From NCBI GenBank assembly GCA_022385805.1, contig MU277760.1:1-50748 (forward strand): a stretch of 50,748 nucleotides of DNA, read 5' to 3'. Shown here piece after piece: positions 41,454-50,748 of the stretch (its first letter is position 1; each line of letters begins with the position of its first letter). The DNA is from Pilatotrama ljubarskyi (lineage: Eukaryota > Basidiomycota > Agaricomycetes > Polyporales > Polyporaceae). The notes below the pieces were generated by a model. That model was not told where the DNA came from and did not search any database. It saw only the letters and a list, made by a program, of their open reading frames with translations. The translations under genes were made by a program, and so were the position numbers.

Positions 41454-44400
41454 ACGCCTGCGCGCGGGCTGGCCCTCAGTCCGCGCCTCATGCTCTACGT
41501 GCGGACCAGACTGGCTGCTCGAGGAAAGTCGCCTCGTGACAGCTAGCTCGAATGTGAAAGGAAATGCGAGGGTAGAGTTTGCTCTCGTGCGCCGCTCGGC
41601 TGTGACCCTCGCGGCATCCCATGTTGGGCCCCTCCGCCGCCTCACCCCAGCCGTACGTACCCCGTGCGCCCGCGCGACTACTTGCTGGGCTCATCTGACC
41701 GGCCGCTCCATTCCACTCCATCCCGACGTTCCGAGATGCGAGCAGCAGCGAAGCGAAGCGGACTGGATGCAGTCTGCAGTGGCGACTGGAGTCGCCGTGT
41801 CATACTGACGTCGGCGGGTCCACGCGGGCCACGCCACGGTGCGCTCGGTTGGCGGTCTCGCGGGGCGGGGTTCGATATGTAGTTTTACTATGCGTGTATC
41901 ATAGATGGGTTTGTTGTACATAGATGTATCGTTAGGGTGGCTGCGGAGTGGATAGCGTTAATTCTTGCAATACGCACTCGGGCAGTCAGATTAAGTGTGT
42001 GCACATGCGGTGCATGTGCCGTTTATCCCGCATTCGACACAGACCGTACGTAGTCGACAATCGGATGGGTCCGCAAGCTACAAGCTTCAGACTCACTGTC
42101 TAAGGTGAGCTGGGTCCGACGAAGCGCTTGCCTCAGAGGATCCGCTGCTCACCGGAGGGTACATATCGTGTTCGTCGGCCTCCTCGGCCTCGTGCAAAAC
42201 GACTGCGCAACGTTCCAAGCATCCAGCTCGATGGTGCTGCTCATCTCTGTCATGACAGGCCGGGACGGTTCGCTGTACCACGGTGGATGCCGGTGTCCTA
42301 GTTTGGACGCCGGCAAGGTACGCCTTTGTCTTCTCCGAACGTCGAACCTGGAGACGCTTCTGGAGGTGGGGACGTGCGAACGGGTGACGCGTGAGAAGTA
42401 GTCGAGGGGCCTGTGCGGTTTCTCGTCTAGGCCGGGAGCGTTTTGCGAGGATGGGTGTTACGAGAGTCCCGGCTGAAGGATGAACCACGCTCCGCGAGGA
42501 CAAGGGAACGAGGAGCATGCCGTACGACGAGGTGAAGCGGGTGTTGTAGCGCACGTCCATGTCTGTGAGGAGCGTCAGCGCAGGAATGGTAGCGTTCTGC
42601 ACGGATACGTTCAGGACGAGTCCCGGAGAGGTCGAGAGATGTGGGACGTTGACGCGTTGACGTACCAAGCAGGGACACAGGAACCCCCTCCGGTCAGCAA
42701 TCAACGTTACCCTGTTGGCTAGATAGATAGAACGAGTACTAGTAGGTACGTCGATGTCCAGGCTCGTTCCTGCTCGCGCCAGGCCTGAGGAGGTACATCA
42801 GTGCGTTCAGCCTGAGTTCCATCGTCTTGGGATCCGAGCGTCTCGGGCCCGCGCCTGCGCTGCGGTGGTGGGATCAGTGTCATGCTGGCAGCCGTCAGGT
42901 AGACTTTCCGGGGGAGCATCCGAGACGCGACATATTTGCCGGTCTGGCTGCGGTGGCTGGTATACCAAACGCATACCTACGGGTCCGCGAGGGCCCGTTC
43001 AGCGACCTGCAACCGCGGTCTTGCGCGTCATGTACACACGGAGGGCGAACTTGAGGTGACTTGCGTACTGCCGCCTCGGGGCAATGTATATGTAATGCGG
43101 TCGGCAATGATCTCAAGGGACCCGCAGCGACGATCTGAGCCCGTGGTCACGCATGCCTGCCCGGCGAGGCCGTGCATCGAGAAAGGCTAAAGGCTCCATG
43201 AGAGAGAAGCCACGGCGGGGAGATCTGGCGGACGGACGGCGACCTGCCGTCGAACATACGTCCAGCTAGACCTGGGATTCGATCATGCACGATCGGCATC
43301 GTGTATAGCAGGAGGACGCCCATCGGCCGTGCGCAGCCTGGTGGGGCCCGCCGGGCTCGAAGTAGCGTGCGGAGTGGTGGTGTTACTGCTGTGGTACTGA
43401 CCCACCTCGGGACGGCTTTGGGGAGGGCTGGGACGGGCTTCATGAACGGCAGGATCTCTGGTTTCACCGGTGCGCGTGCACTGTTTGTCGTGGCGATGGT
43501 CTAGAGAGAGGAGAGATACGTTCATTCATAGTTTGACCGCCGCTCGCCATTGAGTGGGCTGGACAGAGTGATGTGGACGCGGATGGGGGAGTCAAGGTTG
43601 TATCATTCCAGCGGAACACCCGGCCTCGGAAGCTCGAAGTTGAAAGGACACTGGGGAGGTAGGCTAAGCTTTAGCATACGACAGCGCGCAAGACTACGTA
43701 CACAGCTGAGCATAGCCGCGTAAGTGTGAGGTTTGAGGAGGTTTATTTTGTATTCAGAAGATGGCCTGCTCTTCGACTTGCAACAAGACCTGCAGGGCAG
43801 TACGACAGGCGAGCCTCCGACTTCCTGCTTTGATTTTCCTACGACAGATATGCGAGTCACTCAGCGTGGCAATGACTCCGCATGACGGATTGCACCCGCG
43901 AGCAAATGCTTTCGAAACGCTGACGATAGAGGTTCTAGTTTGTTGCGATTCCGTGTCGTCTGTAATGCCACTTCCAAGCTTTGATGGCTTTGCGACAGGG
44001 ACAATCTTTGACATTGAGGTGCAGAGCAGGGTACTCAAATGAGCGGTTTCCTGCAGCGGGAGCAGAGCTAGTTTACTCACCAAGCCGCGACTCGCGAGTC
44101 TTGCACTCTCCGGGACAGCATATCGCCGCTGTCGAACGTTCCTAGTCTCCGTTGGGAGACAACGAGACGTGTCGTCGGACGTTCAGGAACGTCCGTCAAC
44201 GCATGCGATTGAGGCACCCTCGGTCAGCACACGCCCGAGTTGACCAGCTCATGCTATAGACGGTGTCAGTCTGCCGTCCATGACAGAGCAAAGGGGAGTC
44301 CGAGCAGCTTCCGAGCGATATTCAAACCCCGGATACCTAAGCCCTGCAGGCCGCACGCGCAAAAAAGCTCCCGCGCCGCCGGGCCCTCCAGAACCTGAGG

Positions 44401-46728
44401 CCTGAGGGCTCATGCACATGAATCACGCGCGTCGCCCGCAGGCCGCCTCCAGGGTCAAACATCTCGCTTGGGCGCAGGGCAGGCACCCGATCCGCAGCGC
44501 CAACCGTCACCACGACAGCGGGCGCGGCGGTCCAGAACATCGTGACGACCTCGCCAGGGCCTGCAAGGGCGTGGTTAGCCCGATCTCTGCTGCTCTTCAC
44601 AGCTTGGCCGGGGGTGAATGTACCGTGGACCCACAAATCCTCGGTTGTCGCGCTGAGCTAGCCGAGCGCGTGCGCGTGCTCTGCTCGGTTGAGACCATCG
44701 CGTCGGCTGTCGCGTGCGGCAGCGCCCGCGCCGCCTGGGCTCGGGGAAGGCTTCTTCTGTCACGTACGCGTATCCTGAGCGGCGCACCGACCTTCGAATG
44801 CCAAAGCCGATTTGCGCGATACGGGGAACACCTCTGTGCGTCGGCTCACAAGGCGTTATCGTCCATCGACGGAGACCTTCGCAGTGATCGGGGACTTGCG
44901 AGATGACAACCAGGTCCGTGATTCTGTGCGACTTAAGTATGTGGTGTGATTCGAATTCTGGACATTGACGGAACGTGGGCCTCGAAGCGGTGTGCGAGGA
45001 TTGGCGGGCGGGGGCTCGCGACTCGCGAGGTGATTAAATTTAAACTTCTTCGTTGTCGGGAAGCAGGAGCCGGGAATGGGGGTTCGGTGCCCCCATCGTG
45101 GTCGATGGTCGCTGCTGGCAGTGGGCGATCGGATCACACGGATTGGCGCGAAGAGGGCGTGGTTGGACTCGGGGCTTTGTGTACGCGACGTCGCCGGGCT
45201 CACATGCTTGCTCTCGCCGGTCGGCTTGGGGGGAAGGGGCTCTCAGAGGCGTGCACAGTCGCAATAAGAAGGAAAGGATGTCGATAGATAGCAGCTATCG
45301 ATGTGCGCGTTGGGAAAGCTTACGGATGCGATGGCAAGGGCTTGCGAGAATGACGGCGGGTGGACACATCTGTCAATACGGACAGATCGATGCGAACTAA
45401 CCAAGTGGAGGATGGAGCTGAAAAGACAGGGGAGACGGAACTGAGGGCGCGGGGCGCGGAGGGAGACAAAGTGAGACACGGCGCGGGGGCGGGGCTGCCA
45501 AATGGGGGCAGATCACGCACGTTAGTTGGAGGCCGGGTCGCGCGATGGAAGTGTCCAGACCGTGGGCGTGTCGCGAGGCGAGGCGAGGCGTGCTGGGCAA
45601 CGGACAGGGCGCAGATGGCCACTAGGGTGGGAGTGCGCGGCGGGAGTACAGAACAAGCTCGAAGAGAGGCGGCTGACGGACGCTGGTCCCTGGCTGGAGC
45701 GGGCTGAGCGTGCTAGGTACCTCCGCGGCCACCTCGCACTCGTCAGGGCTGCAGGAGATGGTGAGAGCAACGCTGTTAGACCGCAGCTCATGTGCTGGAT
45801 GGGCGCAGCGATTGGCTGACAGAGCTCGGAGCTGATGTCGGCGCAGGAGGCTGCGAGCGCAAGCGTGTGTCTGTATTGGAAAGACAATGTCGGGCGGCTG
45901 GAACGAGTGTTGATGCATTGATGCACACTACGCGCGCGCGCAGAAGATGTCAATTTGCAGCAGGATCGCTCGGATCGCGACTCGGATGCTCGCCTGGTTT
46001 AGCAGACAAGGAGGGAATATACAAAGATGCCTCTGGTGACGAGGTGGGCACGCTCAGGCGAGGATGGCCATTCCATCGCATCACACAGCGTCTGTTCGAG
46101 GTGGTTGGGGCTATTGAAGTGTCCGCGACATACGGGCCTAGTTGTGAGGCGTGGCTTGAATAGAGCCACGGTATGTTTTGGTTGCGAACGCGTGGAGGTC
46201 ATGGGAGAGGCGAGCTCAGGCAGCGGCGAGAGCGAGGCGACATGTGACACTCGGGGAGACTCGGGGATAGCCGGGTGCAGTTTTCGGAAAAATGGCGTTG
46301 GGTGACGATGGCCCAAAGAGGCAAGCGACGGAGCCCGGGCCGTTGGTTGGGCCCAGGGACGGGCGCCTGCCGAGGCGAGCGCGGGCGGGGTGAATCTCAG
46401 TCCCATCCACATCTCTCTCTCCTCCCTCTCCCTCTCCCTCTCCCTCTCTCTCCCCTCCACTAAGCCCGCCCTCGCGGCCGCTGTTCTTCTCGCCACCGTC
46501 GCCACCGCGCATTTCGTCGCTCTGTAGCTCGAAACATCCCTCTCGCGGCCGACCCCCGGCCTGCCCTTGCCGGCTCCATCCCTTCGAGGCGACAATCCCT
46601 CAGGCCCCTCTGGTTATCGCCCTTCCTGCTGTACATCATCTCTTTCGCCCGGCTCTTTCATCACATCGCGCTCTCCTTTACTCGCTGTACTACTACCTCG
46701 CTTTCTCATCCTGGAGCTCTTCGACACA
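41454..46728. other. 5.3 kb without a confidently recognised gene
   Basis: The longest gene-poor stretch in the window. Minus-strand segments with coding-like codon use occur at about 42650-42510 (GLVLNVSVQNATIPALTLLT, DMDVRYNTRFTSSYGM), around 42950-42720, and at about 44560-44380 (GEVVTMFWTAAPAVVVTVGA). The last is preceded by a plausible acceptor (GGGCTAACCACGCCCTTGCAG region). I could not join them into genes or name a family. From 45400 to 46300 the plus strand is purine-rich, and at 46409-46457 there is a pyrimidine tract leading into the leader of the MKS1-like gene. Confidence 0.35.
46409..46457 (+). promoter_or_regulatory. Pyrimidine-rich tract upstream of the MKS1-like gene
   Basis: Nearly unbroken C/T run with repeated CCCTCT units, about 270 bp before the start codon. 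Such CT tracts often mark core promoters in filamentous fungi; its role here is inferred. Confidence 0.45.
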
Positions 46729-49352
46729 ATGATCTCCGCTTTCCCGTCCCCGATCTTATCCGTCGCGGCGGACGTAGTCAAGGACCTCGAGGGAGAGGAC
46801 GCCCTCTGCGGGCTATGGGCTCGTGCGTATCTTGCCTATGCCCGCTCCTGTTTCCTACAGCTCAATCATCTACACAAAGTATTCACAAAGTGTAAAGAGT
46901 CCCTCAAGGACGGTCGCCGCCTCGAGAACATCTCTTGGCGTCTTTGGTACAGGGAGATGGCTTCTGCCCAATCCTCTCCCGCTTCCTCTCCAGGTACCCT
47001 ATCCCCATCCATCTCCGAGCGCAGGAGTCCGTCTCCCATAACTCCCATCTCAGAGGACGGCTTGGTGCCTCACCAAGGTCTGTACTTATCGCCCCCTGTT
47101 CTTCCGGAAATAGCGGTCAATTTGCTCACGTACCTTTTCCGCTAGTTCGCCTATGCCATCCGCCTCTTACACCGTCGACCGACATTTCGCAGGCACATTC
47201 ATGGCACGGCCACCAGCCCGCGCTCAATGCCATGCCAGGGGCGCGCCGCCTCAGCACCATCAGCACCGTGAGCGCCCCGATGGAACGCCGCAAGTCTCAT
47301 AGCTCCGTAGGAGTTGGCAAAATGATACTCGACATCCTTCCCGGCAAGGTCGACGTCGACGGCCAGAAACTCGCACGTCCGCCGGCCATGCCCAACATCG
47401 TCCAGCCGCGGCCTGTCGTCGCGGCCCTCCCATCCATGCAGCTCCCTGCGACCCCGCCGCCGCCGGGCGGACCCTCGTTCCCCCGCGTTGTGGTCGTCAA
47501 TCCGACCCCGCATCCAACACCGCCCGCTACCCCTGGCCTTTCCCACCCCCAGACCCTGACAGCTGCCGCCCAAACATCCACCCACCTGTTGCCGCCACAG
47601 CCGGCACGATCCCTAGTGTCAGCGACTATCCCTCCCCCTCCGGCTTCGACGGAGTCTTCCGTTCCGCCTACCGCCGCATCTCAGCCGCAGCAGGCGACGT
47701 CTTGCTCGCCAACGTCGAAGCGACCTTCGCATGACGCATATTCCGCAGGACAGGCCACTTCCAAGTCGAAGACGTACAACGACGAGACGCTCAAGGCGTC
47801 CGACCGCCGATTCTTCCTTCAGGACTCTGGCTCCCCTGAAGTGGACTCACCCGAGCGCCCGCCGTCGAACACTTCGGAGGTCAAGGCGCAGAGCCCGAGC
47901 AGCGGCACGTCCAGTCACATGAAGTCGGAGGTAACAGGGCCCTCTGCTGCGCCGAAACGCGCGCGTGTGCAGGCGCGCAAGAGCAAGGAGCGGCATGTCC
48001 CGGTCAGGCCGGCGCTCCAGCGGCTGCATTCGCACGGCGTCCGGCAGGTGTCGCAGAAGAAGGTCGTCGTCGCTGAGCCGAAGAAGGCGGCGTTCAACAT
48101 CGGTTCGGTGTCGTCCAATGGCTCGCGCGCGGGCCCGTCCACGAAGGCCCCTAGCCAGAACGGGGACGCGCCGGCCCATCGCACGCGCCCGGCGAGCCCA
48201 ACCGCTCCCGCGAAGCAGCCGCCGCCACAGGCTAGCGCGAGTAAGGCTGGGCCTTCGCAGCAGCGGCGTGGGATCGTGATAAGCACCTCGTCCGAGTACG
48301 AGACGACGACGGACACGGAGGACGAGTCAGACTGGGCGTCGGAGGTCGACAGCGCGGAGGAGCGGGAGAAGGTGAAGAAGTCAAAGGTGAAGTCAGAGGA
48401 CGCGCTGCTGCGCAAGGCGGCGGAGGAGGCGCAGCGCGAGCGCGACATGTTCGCCAAGGTGCCGCGGCGGTCGTACTCGAACCTCAACCGCACGCGATCC
48501 GGGCTCCTATCGCAGCTGCTCAACCCCGATCCGAACATCTTCCCACCGAATCACCCGTACCGGACGACGCGGTCCACGCAGGACATGACTCAGCTCGCGC
48601 GACAAGGTCCCGCGCCCATGCTGCAGATGAGCAAGAGCTCGGCTGCCGTGCCGCTTGCCGCACAAGTGACCGCTGAAGCGCCCATCACCACGGTGGATAA
48701 CTCCCGTCCTAGCGGTTACCGGCCCAAGGGTCGACCGCAGGAGGAGGAGCTGGACACAGAGAGCGACGACGATAATCCGGATGACACGATCCAGCTGTCG
48801 CGGAGTCTGGCGCAACAGAAGCTCGCGGCGCTCGCGGACCCGAATCGGAGACGCCACTCGGATCGGGGCCTGCTCACTGAGCAGCAGAAGCAGCATCAAG
48901 AGCACCAACAGCAGATGCAACAGATGCAGGAGGCTGGCGTGCGCCCGGGCCTCACCACGGTCGCGACCGCCCCGATCCCCCTCAACCACCCGTACAACCT
49001 CCCCGCGCCCGCACCTCCCATGACCCCGCGTACGACCCGCCGGCAGATGCTGCAGACGGAGCTGTCGGAGAGTCTGCGGCGAAACCTGCTCTGGGAACGG
49101 CAGGTGAGCAGGGTGAATATGACGGGCCGACGGGGCGGTGTGCTTGGCAGCGGGCTACGGCCGCTGACGACGATGAACGGCGATGGTCCCGCGGCGGTTC
49201 AGCAGCAGCCAAGCCAGAACGCTAGTCAGGGTCAGGGTCAGCAGCAGCAGCAGGGGCAGGGGCAGAATGCGGACGATAGGGAAGAGCGGCGTCGGCGAGC
49301 AATGGCGCGGAATCGCAGCTGGGCGGACGATTACCACTACTCAGGATGGTGA
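46729..49352 (+). CDS. MKS1-like regulator (AreA GATA-like/DUF1752 and DUF3295-like)
   Basis: Exons 46729-46822, 46880-47064 and 47193-49352 give 812 residues. The N-terminal block across the first intron reads GLWA|LFTKCKESLKDGRRLENISW followed by RLWYREM, the DUF1752 (AreA GATA-like) motif. A long Pro/Ser-rich disordered region follows. An acidic patch (STSSEYETTTDTEDESDWAS) leads to RRSYSNLNRTRSGLLSQLLN and an acidic TESDDDNPDD. Near the C-terminus TRRQMLQTELSESLRRNLLW followed by ERQ is the DUF3295-like block. Glutamine runs lie near residues 650-665 and 770-785. In yeast, Mks1 with this layout is a cytoplasmic negative regulator tied to retrograde/nitrogen and Ras-cAMP signalling; the same role here is inference. 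The second intron (128 bp, donor GTGCCT) is the weakest call. The first intron is fixed by the motif. Confidence 0.82.
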
Positions 49353-50599
49353 TCGATTCGTCGGTCTGCTCGTCTCAATGTGCGTGCTCCAATGCTCTCG
49401 AGCGGGAGCGACGGTGCATTCCCGTCAAGGAGCATATGTCTATGGGGCGGCCATACGGCACTCCTCGTCACAGTTTCCGTTCGGTATATAATCTTGGTGT
49501 CTTCCGGGTCTCGTCGCTTCATCGTGTACTACCACCATCATCCATCTTCTCTTTTATCCTCATCGACATCGACCACATCCCTTTATCAGCATTAATCTGC
49601 TCTGCTCGCTCGCTCGCTTGCTCGCTGTCTCTTTCTCTCCCATCCTGCTCGCCAGACTCCCCCTGCAGGCGCTCGGCGGTCTCCTTTCTCCCATGATCCA
49701 TCGGTCCCTGGCCTCAAGCATCATCACTCCAGCCATCCATTCAAGCATCTAGTCATCTCTTTGCCTCATTCAAACATCGGCCCACATCGTCGTCCGACTC
49801 CAATCGTCATCACAGCAATCCGTTGCATCTCTCCGGTCCGATCATCCTGGTCCTCCGTCCGTCCGTCGTCGCCGCATGCTGTCTGGGGTCGCTGCTGCAG
49901 ACTTGTACTCTACCTATCCTATTCGCCACGCCCATACGTTACGCCGCCGACTGTGCACTCGCGCTCCTCCCGTCCCGTCCCGACTTCCTCTCTCGACCGT
50001 CGAGCCCGGCGTCGGCGCTCTGGTCGCGACCTGCCCGCATCACATCGCGTCGGCCTCTCCACCGCTGCCTCGCCTCGCCCCCATGTCCTCGCCGGCTCGC
50101 CTCCCACATCGTCCGAAGCAAGAGATTTCATACATGCATGCATCGTATGTGCTCGGATCGTCGCTCCTGCTCCCTCTCGGCCGCATGCTCACGTACCGTG
50201 AACCGTCGTCGCATTACATAGTGTGTATATATTCTGTACTGGTAGTGTCTGCGTCCGTAGTACGTATAGTCGTCCTGCCTAATGATATATCACTGTGTTG
50301 CGCCTCCAGTCGTTCACCTGCTGCGCGGTACTGTAGATATTGTGGGAATAAGGCATGGTGGCGTTGCGGCACAATATGAAGGGCCTCGGCGGTACGTACA
50401 TGTCCTGCCCGGGTATCCGTGGCATGGCACGGATGTGCGATTGTTCGCCGACCGGAGACAGGTGATTGCGGTTGGTTCGCACGTCCTAAGACTCGTCATG
50501 CTGAAGCGGGTGCTGTGCAACGACCGCTCTATTTTACTTTCAAGACTGAGATAACACCGCGCATCCAACGAGTTGCTTGTACAGCCATCTCGTGTACAC
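49353..50599. other. Downstream intergenic region, no recognisable gene
   Basis: Pyrimidine-rich on the plus strand, with CTCG/CTCT repeats near 49595-49640. Frames such as 49761-50201 are compositional and have no family resemblance. Confidence 0.5.
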
Positions 50600-50748
50600 T
50601 GGATGACTTCCCGTAAGGCTTTTCAGATGGGCGCTTGTCTGAAAACTCGGGCGCTCTTCTGAAAACCGCGTTGGGCTACCAAAGAAAGCAGGCGTACCGA
50701 GATCCGGGGAAGAGATTCACAGTCCGACCATAAACTCCGACGGGCGCT
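50600..50748 (+). mobile_element. Left end of a second element with the same terminus, cut by the window
   Basis: Starts TGGATGACTTCCCGTAAGG, identical over 19 bases to the terminal inverted repeat of the palindromic element at 32088, and is likewise preceded by AC. It then diverges (CTTTTCAGATGGGCG), so it is a relative, not a copy. A GGGCGCTT motif recurs in both. The rest of the element lies outside the window. Confidence 0.6.

Noticed and set aside
45360..46300. Overlapping long frames on both strands
   Set aside because: Explained by purine-strand bias and few stop codons in GC-rich DNA; no motif recognised.
46567..46728. Upstream in-frame extension of the MKS1-like gene
   Set aside because: Ser/Leu-rich, pyrimidine-driven sequence typical of a leader; the ATG at 46729 gives MISAFPSPILSVAADVVKDL, the more plausible start.

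Overview
The window looks like nuclear DNA of a filamentous basidiomycete, most likely a wood-associated Agaricomycete of the Polyporales type (order is inference). The grounds are high coding GC, genes cut by many introns of about 45-130 nt with GT..AG ends and CTAAC/CTAAT-like branch sites, microexons of 8 and 18 nt, expanded F-box/LRR and chitinase families, and a Tnp2-type (CACTA-like) transposon of the sort common in these fungi. All exon joins below were made by eye from splice sites, frame and family resemblance; no alignment or transcript data were available.

Layout. 1-6492 is one complete DNA transposon with ~110 bp terminal inverted repeats and two convergent genes: a four-exon accessory gene (+) and a ten-exon Tnp2-type transposase (-). 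7758-8038 (-) is a two-exon gene for a 75-residue mitofissin (Atg44/DUF1748). 8803-10068 (+) is a molybdopterin sulfite oxidase. 12076-14446 and 15869-17795 (+) are tandem GH18 chitinases with a Ser/Thr linker and a CBM5/12-like module; they share nearly all exon boundaries, including an 8-nt microexon. 18048-21218 (-) is an LRRC40-like leucine-rich-repeat protein, divergent from 21767-22346 (+), ribosomal protein eS10. 23265-23972 (+) is a small membrane protein of unknown function, 25245-26576 (+) a ten-exon seven-helix GPCR-like protein, and 27223-27579 (-) a small protein with a duplicated glycine-rich motif.

28628-37527 is an F-box cluster: one intact gene (-), one frameshifted copy (+) and one intact copy (+), with a strongly palindromic mobile element (32088-33204) between the first two. 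The element has perfect 47-bp terminal inverted repeats and a nested 398-bp hairpin with two mismatches. Its terminal sequence reappears at 50600 at the right edge of the window, so a second family member begins there. 39870-41453 (+) is a C2H2 zinc-finger protein whose finger is assembled through an 18-nt microexon. 46729-49352 (+) is an MKS1-like protein (AreA GATA-like/DUF1752 motif plus DUF3295-like C-terminus).

Several stretches (10.1-12.1, 37.5-39.8 and 41.5-46.7 kb) have no gene I can name, though some minus-strand segments in them look coding. The window joins unlinked housekeeping genes, secreted cell-wall enzymes, a fast-evolving F-box family and mobile DNA. I see no metabolic gene cluster, tRNA, rRNA or CRISPR array.
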